Notes under the pieces: model-generated
Told to the model about the DNA's origin: nothing
Seen by the model: only the letters and a program-made list of their open reading frames with translations
Database searches by the model: none
Source of the DNA: a virus
Strand: one strand, 5' to 3'
IMG/VR virus record: IMGVR_UViG_3300013285_000066
Span: 1 to 26,122 of that record
DNA length: 26,122 bases
Program-made: the position numbers and the translations under genes
Shown: piece after piece, positions 14,582 to 19,891 of the stretch
How positions within the stretch are numbered: the stretch's first letter is position 1
Layout of the letters: the number at the start of each line of letters is the position of its first letter

Positions 14582-14842
14582 ATGCAAACTACAACTAACA
14601 AACATAATTGGAATGATTCTATATTGATTGACTTGCTCGGAGGAACATATGAAGTTGCTAAATTATGTAACGTAGCACCTCCAGCAGTTGCACAATGGAG
14701 ACATCGAGGTTTACCACATGGTCAATTAGTATTTTTAGCGGCTAAACTAGAAAAAGATAGTCATGGTTTAGTTACTAGAAAAGATTTATTTCCTAATACC
14801 TGGTGGATGATATGGCCTGAGCTTGCAAAGAATAGAAAATAG
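14582..14842 (+). CDS. Cro/YdaS-like HTH transcription regulator
   Basis: 86 residues. The HTH is visible at about residues 18-45: LLGGTYEVAKLCNV, PPAVAQWRHRGLP, the usual recognition helix of Cro/YdaS-like regulators (VAQWR). The C-terminal part, LVTRKDLFPNTWWMIWPEL, is common to phage Cro-like proteins of this kind. It is transcribed away from the early operon across a region with palindromic operators. Role: repression of the early minus-strand promoter and probably of itself. No CI-type partner with a protease domain is found in the window. The start has no ribosome site, see the promoter entry. Confidence 0.8.
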   Translation: MQTTTNKHNWNDSILIDLLGGTYEVAKLCNVAPPAVAQWRHRGLPHGQLVFLAAKLEKDSHGLVTRKDLFPNTWWMIWPELAKNRK

Positions 14843-14850
14843 TTTATAAT
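14823..14850 (+). promoter_or_regulatory. sigma70-type promoter for the structured RNA region
   Basis: TTGCAA (14823-14828), a 16-base spacer and a perfect TATAAT (14845-14850), overlapping the end of the Cro-like gene. The predicted start is near G14858, exactly where the foldable region begins. Confidence 0.6.
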
Positions 14851-14857
14851 TTTAATT

Positions 14858-15220
14858 GTCAGGGGTGGAAGCCGACATGATTTAACTCAATAAGTGCCTA
14901 TTCACATGGGTTGGTTTTCTTACATAGATTTTATTGAGTTGATTTATGTTTAGACTTCCACACCAACTCAGTTGAATGGGCATTTTCATTTGGGTGACCG
15001 TACTCCACACGTCAGTAGTGATCCTAGATGGGATGCTTGGAAGGAAACATAGGCTAACGTACACTCCGTTGCAAGCCTCGCTAACTTAAATGGGTATAGC
15101 ACAAGATTAGGTTTAAATGAGTGGTAATAACCGTTCCTAATCGAATGAACATTAACTTAGGTAGCATTAGTAATAATATGTAGTACTTATTATTATGGAT
15201 GGATAGTGGGGTGACCACTC
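14858..15220 (+). ncRNA. candidate large structured noncoding RNA, family unknown
   Basis: The stretch from the Cro-like stop to 15258 holds no convincing protein gene but folds extensively. Stems seen by eye: 14865-14871/14955-14961 (7 bp, extendable past one mismatch); 14884-14893/14931-14940 (10 bp, perfect); 15051-15055/15074-15078 enclosing 15056-15059/15067-15070; 15105-15111/15136-15142 (7 bp, perfect); 15171-15178/15188-15195 (8 bp); 15205-15209/15215-15219. Possible tertiary pairs: loop 14908-14914 with 14963-14969 (7 bp including one G-U), and 15119-15124 with 15215-15220 (6 bp). A good promoter ends just upstream. No terminator is evident, so the 3' end is a guess. I tried and failed to match it to tmRNA, RNase P, a group I intron or a tRNA. 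Large phage RNAs such as GOLLD or ROOL remain possible. Confidence 0.55.
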
Positions 15221-15258
15221 AAGGTAGCGTATTGTTTAAAAATATAGATTAAATATAT

Positions 15259-15351
15259 ATGAATAGTAAAGATATTAAGAACTTTGAACAAAAATTAGAT
15301 AGAATCATTATTGTGTTAGTAATGATATTATTCTTTTTTTTATGGATATAG
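15259..15351 (+). CDS. 30-residue membrane micropeptide
   Basis: ATG 15259 to TAG 15349-15351, overlapping the next start by ten bases. The N-terminus MNSKDIKNFEQKLDR is a charged helix, followed by one hydrophobic segment IIIVLVMILFFFLWI to the end. The design of a basic/amphipathic head and one C-terminal membrane helix is clean, but no ribosome site is visible. It lies directly after the structured RNA region. Confidence 0.4.
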   Translation: MNSKDIKNFEQKLDRIIIVLVMILFFFLWI

Positions 15352-15533
15352 ATAAAACAAGTGAGGAGTACAGGCGTATAACAGAAGCTATTTCAACTTT
15401 ACAAACACCTTTACAACAACGTAGAAATTATTTGTTGCTTGTTGAAAAACATAGAGGTAAAGTTGCAGCAGAAGAATTAAAAAAAGAAATGGTAATGCAA
15501 TTTAACATCTTAAAAGGGAAAAAAGATGAGTAG
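15342..15533 (+). CDS. 63-residue helical protein, unknown
   Basis: Start overlaps the end of the membrane micropeptide, so it is probably coupled to it; no strong ribosome site of its own. The sequence MDIDKTSEEYRRITEAI, STLQTPLQQRRNYLLLVEKH and ending FNILKGKKDE is helical and charged. Small phage proteins with a similar S.EYRRI..AI.TL.TP.QRR.YL..VE pattern occur in other phages, function unknown. It overlaps the next gene by eight bases. Confidence 0.55.
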   Translation: MDIDKTSEEYRRITEAISTLQTPLQQRRNYLLLVEKHRGKVAAEELKKEMVMQFNILKGKKDE

Positions 15534-15669
15534 TTATTTAATATGGGCAATAGGTATAGTTTATCTATACGTTGCGATAGAACAAATCCTTAAAGGTAAT
15601 GTAGCTCTAGGTGTGTCATTTGTAGGATATTTTATAGGCAATATAGGCCTCGGATTGGTAGCTAAATGA
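15526..15669 (+). CDS. 47-residue two-helix membrane protein
   Basis: ATG 15526 has AAAGGGAAAA upstream. Two hydrophobic segments, SSYLIWAIGIVYLYVAI (about 2-18) and VALGVSFVGYFIGNIGLGLV (about 26-45), are separated by EQILKGN. The stop overlaps the methyltransferase start (ATGA). A small hairpin membrane protein; the family, seen in other phages in my memory, has no known function. Confidence 0.6.
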   Translation: MSSYLIWAIGIVYLYVAIEQILKGNVALGVSFVGYFIGNIGLGLVAK

Positions 15670-16556
15670 ATGAGTTGGCTCTTTTCGCAGGCGCTGGTGG
15701 AGGAATACTTGGGGGACATTTGCTCGGATGGAGAACAGTCTGTGCAGTCGAATGGGAAGCCTACCCAGCAAGCGTACTTGTCGCAAGACAAAATGACAAA
15801 ATACTCCCGCCTTTCCCGATTTGGGATGACGTACAAACCTTTGACGGAAAACCGTGGCGAGGAATTGTTGATGTCGTATCTGGAGGATTTCCATGCCAGG
15901 ACATCTCAGTTGCAGGAAAAGGAGATGGACTTGACGGTGAACGATCAGGAATGTGGCGAGAGATGGCAAGGATTATTGGCGAGGTTAGACCCAAATACGC
16001 ATTTGTGGAAAATTCCCCAATGCTCACTGCTAGAGGACTTGGAACAGTCCTTAGAGACTTGGCCCAATTGGGGTACGATGCGGAATGGGGTGTGTTGGGA
16101 GCAGATAACGTGGGAGCAAACCACCACAGAAAACGAATTTGGTTATTGGCTTACTTTAACAGCAACAGCAATATCAGGTCGCAGTTCACAAGCAATGGAA
16201 TACAGAACCAAGCAAAGAGAGAGTCAAGGACACAATACAGTTCAACCAGCCAATCTAGCGGAACAAGTAATGTATTCAGGCGAAATACCTTGCAAAGATA
16301 TGAAGAATCCAACATATTGGGGAACACCAAAAGCACAAGATTCTCGCCATGCGAGTTGGGACAGAGGAAAATCGAATCTTGGAGAACAAGTAGCTGGAAT
16401 TCACAATGGTGGGCATTTGAACCCAACGTGGACAGAGTGGCTGATGGGATGGCCGCTAGAGTGGACAGACTTAAAGCCATTGGAAATGGACAAGTTCCAT
16501 TGTGTGCAGCAACAGCTTGGAACATCCTTAAAGGAAGAATAGATGATAAATCCTAA
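15666..16556 (+). CDS. DNA (cytosine-5) methyltransferase
   Basis: 296 residues, ATGA-coupled to the previous gene. C5-MTase motifs in order: I, FAGAGGGILGG (7-17), binds S-adenosylmethionine; IV, GGFPCQDIS (73-81), catalytic Cys77; VI, ENS (115-117) in place of ENV; VIII, HHRKRIW (153-159); X, AIGNGQVP near the C-terminus. The target-recognition part (about 165-245) is Ser/Asn/Thr/Gln-rich and unusual. A second long frame (+1) is open through almost the whole gene and codes for another recognisable protein, so this region is probably under double constraint. Base composition differs from its neighbours: 30 of 60 G+C at 15901-15960 against 21 of 60 at 16681-16740. Likely role: protecting phage DNA from host restriction. 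Confidence 0.88.
   Translation: MNELALFAGAGGGILGGHLLGWRTVCAVEWEAYPASVLVARQNDKILPPFPIWDDVQTFDGKPWRGIVDVVSGGFPCQDISVAGKGDGLDGERSGMWREMARIIGEVRPKYAFVENSPMLTARGLGTVLRDLAQLGYDAEWGVLGADNVGANHHRKRIWLLAYFNSNSNIRSQFTSNGIQNQAKRESRTQYSSTSQSSGTSNVFRRNTLQRYEESNILGNTKSTRFSPCELGQRKIESWRTSSWNSQWWAFEPNVDRVADGMAARVDRLKAIGNGQVPLCAATAWNILKGRIDDKS
15871..16542 (+). CDS. nested +1-frame gene inside the methyltransferase (phage LNPxWxEWLMGWP family)
   Basis: 223 residues from ATG 15871, with GAGGAA six bases upstream; the frame is open further upstream to 15670. It begins MSYLEDFHARTSQLQEKE, then ECGERWQGLLARLDPNTHLW, then LETWPNWGTMRNGVCW, and ends LNPTWTEWLMGWPLEWTDL. I recall a widespread phage protein family with this series (HARTS, CGERW, DPxTxxWKxxQ, ETWPxWGxMRNG, EWLMGWPxGWT); the last motif resembles the C-terminus of some C5-MTases. 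The stop TAG is followed directly by the ATG of the next gene. Translation of both frames is inferred; the nested frame could be a widely mis-annotated shadow. Confidence 0.6.
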   Translation: MSYLEDFHARTSQLQEKEMDLTVNDQECGERWQGLLARLDPNTHLWKIPQCSLLEDLEQSLETWPNWGTMRNGVCWEQITWEQTTTENEFGYWLTLTATAISGRSSQAMEYRTKQRESQGHNTVQPANLAEQVMYSGEIPCKDMKNPTYWGTPKAQDSRHASWDRGKSNLGEQVAGIHNGGHLNPTWTEWLMGWPLEWTDLKPLEMDKFHCVQQQLGTSLKEE

Positions 16557-16866
16557 TGATGAAATACAACATATTGTTGACCTTATTGATGACTATGCTG
16601 AAGCAGATGCTAAATTAGCTTTTTTAGAATCTTATAAACACGCTTTAAAGGCTTTAAAAATGAAAGAGAGTACCAATCCATCTATTGCAGGTAAAGAAAT
16701 GGATGCGTTGGCTTCTGACGAATATATACAATATTGTGATGATTTATTTTCTGCTAAACATAATTATGCAAGATTAAAATTGATTATTGAAACTTGTAAA
16801 TTAAAAATAGAAGTTTTCAGAACTGAGTCTGCTACAAATAGACAAATAGAAAAAATAACTAGGTGA
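16543..16866 (+). CDS. helical phage protein, unknown
   Basis: 107 residues. ATG 16543 comes immediately after the nested gene stop (TAGATG), overlaps the methyltransferase end by 14 bases, and uses AAGGAAG as ribosome site. Sequence features: MINPNDEIQHIVDLIDDYAE, LAFLESYKHALKALKMKES, then DALASDEYIQYCDDLF and KLIIETCKLKIEVFR. The AxLxxxExxxKxxKAxxM...A..s..Y........A......L pattern recalls helical phage proteins encoded near Ref/NinG-type nucleases. No catalytic motif. GTGA overlap couples it to the next gene. Confidence 0.6.
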   Translation: MINPNDEIQHIVDLIDDYAEADAKLAFLESYKHALKALKMKESTNPSIAGKEMDALASDEYIQYCDDLFSAKHNYARLKLIIETCKLKIEVFRTESATNRQIEKITR

Positions 16867-17135
16867 AAAAAACAGAAAAAGAATTATATGGAAAAATTGC
16901 ACGATTGGGATGTATTCTCTGTTTGCATCTTAAACTCGGTACAACACAACCTGAAATTCACCACATTAGAAGATTTGGTGGGAAAAGAAAAAATGCCGAA
17001 GTCATTGGACTTTGCCCAGAGCATCATCGAGGGAATACTGGTGTTCACGGACTTGGCAGAAAAGGATTTGAATCTTGCTATGGAATTGACGAGCAAACCC
17101 TATTATTTCAAACAATGGAATTATTAAACTTGTAA
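16863..17135 (+). CDS. Ref-like / HNH-type RecA-dependent nuclease
   Basis: 90 residues from GTG 16863, overlapping the previous stop (GTGA) with CTAGGTG as a weak site. The order CILCLHL (CxxC), EIHHIRRFGGKR, VIGLCPEHHRGNTGVHG, then FESCYGIDEQTLL matches the Ref family, which includes phage P1 Ref, an HNH-like nuclease acting with RecA filaments. The metal and catalytic His are in HH and EHH. Close to the minimal length of the family (about 90-110). Context with Erf, SSB and resolvase-like VRR-NUC suits a recombination role. A second open +1 frame inside is judged a shadow. Confidence 0.8.
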   Translation: MKKTEKELYGKIARLGCILCLHLKLGTTQPEIHHIRRFGGKRKNAEVIGLCPEHHRGNTGVHGLGRKGFESCYGIDEQTLLFQTMELLNL

Positions 17136-17164
17136 ATCAGGTAGTGGTATGGCTAAATTACAAG
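17129..17164. terminator. weak inverted repeat between convergent genes
   Basis: CTTGTAA (17129-17135) pairs with TTACAAG (17158-17164) around a 22-base loop, between the ends of the Ref-like gene and the SprT-like gene. No clear T-run follows on either strand, so it is at best a weak bidirectional terminator. Confidence 0.25.
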
Positions 17165-17165
17165 G

Positions 17166-17534
17166 TTAGAATCCAATTTTGGATAAGCCATACATTTTAC
17201 ATATACGATTAGCATAAGACTTAAACACTCGATCATGCTCTGCCCAATGTTTAGTTTTAAATCGTTTCATATGTATAGTTTCATGCAAAATGCTTCCAAG
17301 TAACGCATCGTATGTATAATTTTTTGATTTATTTATACATATTTCATGCAATTCTGTTTCTTCATTAAACATATACGTTGCATACGCAGGTATAGTTTTA
17401 GCGTCATCTACATATAATTCATCTAAGCAGATAAATTCAATTTGTGCTGTATTTGGAAGTTTCCATTTATCGAGTGGTGGTAACTGACACACCATGCAAT
17501 AAATAATCTCACAAATTTTGGCTGATGGTGTCAT
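17166..17534 (-). CDS. SprT-like zinc metallopeptidase
   Basis: 122 residues, start at 17534 overlapping the metallophosphoesterase stop (ATGA). The motif HETIHMKRF (HExxH, about residues 84-92) gives the two zinc His and catalytic Glu; HWAEHDRVFKSYANRICKMYG downstream, with H in EHD, matches the SprT-like third-ligand region. Length and helix order agree with short phage SprT-like proteins, which lack the C-terminal zinc ribbon. Cellular SprT/Spartan proteases act on DNA-protein crosslinks; the phage substrate is unknown. Paired with a phosphoesterase in an isolated two-gene minus-strand unit. Confidence 0.75.
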   Translation of the reverse strand: MTPSAKICEIIYCMVCQLPPLDKWKLPNTAQIEFICLDELYVDDAKTIPAYATYMFNEETELHEICINKSKNYTYDALLGSILHETIHMKRFKTKHWAEHDRVFKSYANRICKMYGLSKIGF

Positions 17535-18535
17535 ACACCATATACCTTGCCACGAAATTCTATTGTATGGTCATTTTCATCGTGTACTTGGAATAACTCA
17601 GGCATAAGTAATCTACCTTTATAGAATGTCAGCATAGCAAACCCTGACCTCCAGTCCACAGGAGAATCTTCACAATAGTCTATAAACTGATTGCCTTTAG
17701 GGTGGGCTAATGTTCCTGTTTGTACACCATAAAAAGTCTTTTGATACCCTGTAAGTGGCTGTACGGCTAGTACATGAGTATGGCCAGTAACAATATTAGC
17801 TCCGAGAGCTGCTTTGACATTGTTATAACCAGCATAAGCTCCACCTTTTAATCTATGCTTGACAATGGTTTCATCATTTAACCAAAATGACCAACATGGC
17901 TGCCAAGATGGTAAATGATCCTTAAGACTAAATCCTTTAATGTTTTGGTATTGTGGTACTTGGGCAGATAAGAATGATTCAAATCGTGCGTCATGGTTGC
18001 CAAACGTATGTATTAAATTTTTTTTAAACTTGGAAACTGCTTCAATTTCACCCATGTAATGCGTAACTGCGTTTAGTTCTTCTAATACAGTAGGTGCATC
18101 ATTAAACATTATGCGTGGGTGTCGGCTAATTAAAGAACCGTCAAAAATATCACCATTGGCAATAATTACTTCTGGTTTGTATTCTTTAATTGCTTCTAAG
18201 AGTGCTAAGTATGCTGTAGTTTCCGTATCAGGATAGAAGTGAGCATCACTAAACACAATGACACGACCATTTTCTATGTTTGCACCACGTCTTACATTTA
18301 ATCTAGTTTCGTCAAGTTTTGCTTGTAGTTTTGCTCGTTCTTGCTCAGGCTTAAATTCTTTTTTTATTGTAAGTTCTATTGATTCAAGTTTAATGTTATA
18401 TTTTTTTTCTAATGATCTACGTCTTTTATATAAAGCTGCTAAATCTGAATTTATAACTTTGGCTAATTTTGAAGGTGACTTGTATTCATGCCATAATTGT
18501 ATAAAGTATTCATCCGTCACTAATGGTGGTGGCAT
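17531..18535 (-). CDS. calcineurin-like metallophosphoesterase with N-terminal HTH-like region
   Basis: 334 residues, start at 18535 with AAAGGA upstream. Metal motifs in order: FSDAH (95-99), NGDIFDG (127-133), FGNHDAR (178-184), a His near 227 and TGHTH (250-254), so the di-metal site is complete. The first 50 residues (YFIQLWHEYKSPSKLAKVI, AALYKRRRSLEKKYNI) look like a small helix-turn-helix, and residues 50-85 are a charged helix. The combination suggests action on nucleic acid, as in Mre11/SbcD or phage RNA/DNA phosphoesterases; the substrate is not known. It heads a separate transcription unit with the SprT-like protease. Confidence 0.8.
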   Translation of the reverse strand: MPPPLVTDEYFIQLWHEYKSPSKLAKVINSDLAALYKRRRSLEKKYNIKLESIELTIKKEFKPEQERAKLQAKLDETRLNVRRGANIENGRVIVFSDAHFYPDTETTAYLALLEAIKEYKPEVIIANGDIFDGSLISRHPRIMFNDAPTVLEELNAVTHYMGEIEAVSKFKKNLIHTFGNHDARFESFLSAQVPQYQNIKGFSLKDHLPSWQPCWSFWLNDETIVKHRLKGGAYAGYNNVKAALGANIVTGHTHVLAVQPLTGYQKTFYGVQTGTLAHPKGNQFIDYCEDSPVDWRSGFAMLTFYKGRLLMPELFQVHDENDHTIEFRGKVYGV

Positions 18536-18551
18536 ACAAGTCCTTTAGAAG

Positions 18552-18580
18552 TTTACATATTTATAACATAATATTATTAT
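18552..18580 (+). promoter_or_regulatory. promoter of the VRR-NUC gene, probably leaderless
   Basis: TTTACA (18552-18557), 17-base spacer, TATTAT (18575-18580), then exactly six bases before the ATG, the same geometry as the Cro-like gene promoter. No Shine-Dalgarno sequence precedes the ATG. Confidence 0.5.
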
Positions 18581-18587
18581 TTTACAA
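18560..18587 (-). promoter_or_regulatory. promoter of the phosphoesterase-SprT unit
   Basis: On the minus strand TTGTAA (18582-18587), 16-base spacer, TATAAA (18560-18565), about 25 bases before the phosphoesterase ATG. It overlaps the divergent plus-strand promoter almost completely, so the two should compete. Confidence 0.45.
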
Positions 18588-18871
18588 TGACATACGCAAA
18601 AAGAGTTGACCTAAACCATCAAGAAGTCGTAAAAACACTACGTTCGTTGGGTGCAACTGTCTTTGATGCAAGCAGAATGGGGCAGGGATTTCCTGATTTA
18701 GTTGTTGGTTATAACCATCAAACAGTCCTTGTCGAAATTAAATCAGGTGAGCAAAAGAAGTTTACGCAAGCGCAATTAAAGTTTATGGCTGATTGGAAAG
18801 GTTCGGCAGTTACAAGAATTAATGATACTGACGGTGCAATTCGACTAATAAAAGTTCTTGATATGCAGTAA
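18587..18871 (+). CDS. VRR-NUC domain nuclease (Holliday-junction-resolvase-like fold)
   Basis: 94 residues, the size of stand-alone viral VRR-NUC proteins. Sequence landmarks: RVDLNHQEVVKTLRSLGATV, then GQGFPDLVVGY with the metal-binding Asp, then VLVEIKSGEQKKFT with the ExK motif, then AQLKFMADWKG. This is the complete PD-(D/E)XK core of the VRR-NUC family. Such enzymes cut branched DNA; here it could resolve recombination or replication intermediates before packaging. It is the first gene of the right-hand plus-strand block, with no ribosome site and a promoter whose start lies at the ATG. Confidence 0.85.
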   Translation: MTYAKRVDLNHQEVVKTLRSLGATVFDASRMGQGFPDLVVGYNHQTVLVEIKSGEQKKFTQAQLKFMADWKGSAVTRINDTDGAIRLIKVLDMQ

Positions 18872-18885
18872 ATTTATAGTAAAAT
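18858..18885 (+). promoter_or_regulatory. probable promoter inside the 3' end of the VRR-NUC gene
   Basis: TTGATA (18858-18863), 16-base spacer, TAAAAT (18880-18885), upstream of the Gly/Lys-rich gene. Its transcript would begin close to the hairpin at 18891. Confidence 0.4.
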
Positions 18886-18890
18886 AAAGT

Positions 18891-18906
18891 ATCTCAATGG
18901 TGAGAT
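18891..18906 (+). promoter_or_regulatory. perfect six-base-pair hairpin or operator
   Basis: ATCTCA-ATGG-TGAGAT, followed by TTCTTTG. It lies directly at the predicted transcription start of the next gene. It could be an operator, a 5' stabilising hairpin, or a weak terminator for the VRR-NUC transcript. Confidence 0.35.
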
Positions 18907-18929
18907 TTCTTTGCAAAGGAAAAAATACA

Positions 18930-19277
18930 ATGAATTATGGTAAACCAGCTTCAGGCGAAAAAGAACCAAAAGGTGTTAAGTCATCTGATCGTACAGGCGA
19001 AAAAATGGGCGGCGAAAAAGGCCCTAACAGTTTAAAAGGTGTGCCATCGGTAACTGGCGCTAAAGCTCCAACAGGTGCAACTTCTAGCGATACATCTGGC
19101 GAAAGAAAAGCTAAACTTGTTGGCGGTGTAGCAATGGGGAAGGCTGATAGCATTGGTTCTCGTGACGCATCACATTTAGGTAAAAATGATGGTATGTGTG
19201 GCGAAATGAAAGGCGGTTCTAGAGAGCATGTTGCCTACGAACATAGCCGTATGGATCACGCACAAGATAAGATGTAA
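18930..19277 (+). CDS. Gly/Lys/Ser-rich disordered protein, unknown
   Basis: 115 residues from ATG 18930, with AAAGGAAAA upstream; an earlier in-frame GTG lies at the hairpin and is less likely. Composition is dominated by Gly, Lys, Ser and Ala, with repeated SSDxTGE/SGE motifs (VKSSDRTGEKMGG, TSSDTSGERKAK), and ends EHVAYEHSRMDHAQDKM. Almost certainly unstructured and basic. No family recognised. A strong terminator follows, so it may be expressed as a single-gene unit from the promoter upstream, perhaps at high level. Confidence 0.55.
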   Translation: MNYGKPASGEKEPKGVKSSDRTGEKMGGEKGPNSLKGVPSVTGAKAPTGATSSDTSGERKAKLVGGVAMGKADSIGSRDASHLGKNDGMCGEMKGGSREHVAYEHSRMDHAQDKM

Positions 19278-19283
19278 TTAAAC

Positions 19284-19322
19284 AAAAGCCCTAAATTCTC
19301 GGTAAAGAAAGTAGGGCTTTTT
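19284..19322 (+). terminator. Rho-independent terminator
   Basis: AAAAGCCCTA (19284-19293) pairs perfectly with TAGGGCTTTT (19312-19321), ending in a T-run. With the A-run on the left it could also work on the minus strand. It is the only classic intrinsic terminator I see in the window. Confidence 0.85.
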
Positions 19323-19347
19323 AACCAACACAACAGGATAATGTTGA

Positions 19348-19602
19348 ATGGCTAACAGTAATTTTAATAAGACTTGCCTAAATTGTATATATTTCTCAGA
19401 CCCAAATATGGTAATGGGAAATTGTCGCAGATACCCAACGTATCAAAATAGACACGCTACAGAATGGTGTGGCGAATTTCAACAAAATCCTAGTCCTGCT
19501 GCTTTAGAAAATCTTGTCGCAGATGTTACAAGAGAAACTATTATGGCAGAAGTTGGTTCAATAAAACCTAAACCAGGAAGGCCTAGAAAAAATGAATCTT
19601 AA
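19348..19602 (+). CDS. Cys4 protein with C-terminal AT-hook
   Basis: 84 residues. The N-terminal half, KTCLNCIYFSD, MGNCRRYPTYQN and EWCGEFQ, is a CxxC...C...C zinc-type module of the same pattern as the 51-residue early protein encoded at 12883-13038. The C-terminus has KPKPGRPRKNES, with a GRP core flanked by basic residues, an AT-hook for minor-groove binding of AT-rich DNA. AGGA lies upstream of the ATG at slightly long spacing. It overlaps the next gene by 11 bases. Likely a DNA-associated protein; its role is unknown. Confidence 0.65.
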   Translation: MANSNFNKTCLNCIYFSDPNMVMGNCRRYPTYQNRHATEWCGEFQQNPSPAALENLVADVTRETIMAEVGSIKPKPGRPRKNES

Positions 19603-19891
19603 ACCAATGCACGACAAAATTGTCGTTAAACCTATTGAAAGACAGAAATCAGCAATTATTGAAGTAATTATGGATGAACGAGATAATATGGGTACTGTCA
19701 TGGCTGTTGGCCCTGGCAGAAAACTACTTAACGGTAAGCGTGAGCCAATGCCTATTAGTGTAGGATCATTTGTTAGATTTGGCACAATGGGCAATGATGA
19801 ATATTTGAAGTATCAAGAATATTTTGAAGGCAATGAACGCTATTTAATCATGTCATGGGAAGATGTATGTTTTGAACAGGAGGTAGCATAA
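19592..19891 (+). CDS. GroES-like co-chaperonin (Cpn10 fold)
   Basis: 99 residues. Cpn10 features: MNLKPMHDKIVVKPIERQ (N-terminal strand), MGTVMAVGPG, the ISVGSFVRFG turn, then YLIMSWEDVCF at the end. The region between residues about 20 and 32 stands in for the GroEL-binding mobile loop. Viral GroES-like proteins such as T4 gp31 let host GroEL fold coat protein. It lies upstream of terminase, portal, scaffold and coat genes, which fits. Stop and next start overlap (TAATG). Confidence 0.75.
   Translation: MNLKPMHDKIVVKPIERQKSAIIEVIMDERDNMGTVMAVGPGRKLLNGKREPMPISVGSFVRFGTMGNDEYLKYQEYFEGNERYLIMSWEDVCFEQEVA

Noticed and set aside
14882-15064. 60-codon minus-strand frame inside the structured RNA candidate
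   Set aside because: No ribosome site, no recognisable protein pattern, runs against the promoter, and the same bases form perfect stems.
14858-15240. RNA region considered as tmRNA, RNase P RNA, tRNA cluster or a second group I intron
   Set aside because: None of the signature elements was found: no CCA-ended acceptor or T-arm, no tag frame, no P7-type GACTA/TAGTC pair, and no flanking exons of a broken gene.
15561-16525. Several long minus-strand open frames over the methyltransferase region
   Set aside because: They mirror the codon structure of the two plus-strand frames, have no sites or motifs, and are opposite in direction to the operon.
16888-17127. 79-codon open +1 frame inside the Ref-like nuclease gene
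   Set aside because: No proper ribosome site, no motif I can tie to a family, and it begins after the start of a compact Ref gene whose conserved residues explain the sequence. Kept as a shadow, although it parallels the methyltransferase overlap.
17143-17169. Six-codon frame ATG GCT ... TAG between the Ref and SprT genes
   Set aside because: Too short, and it overlaps an inverted repeat; no evidence of translation.
18258-18548. Plus-strand 96-codon frame opposite the phosphoesterase N-terminus
   Set aside because: Shadow of a gene with complete metallophosphoesterase motifs; no start site.
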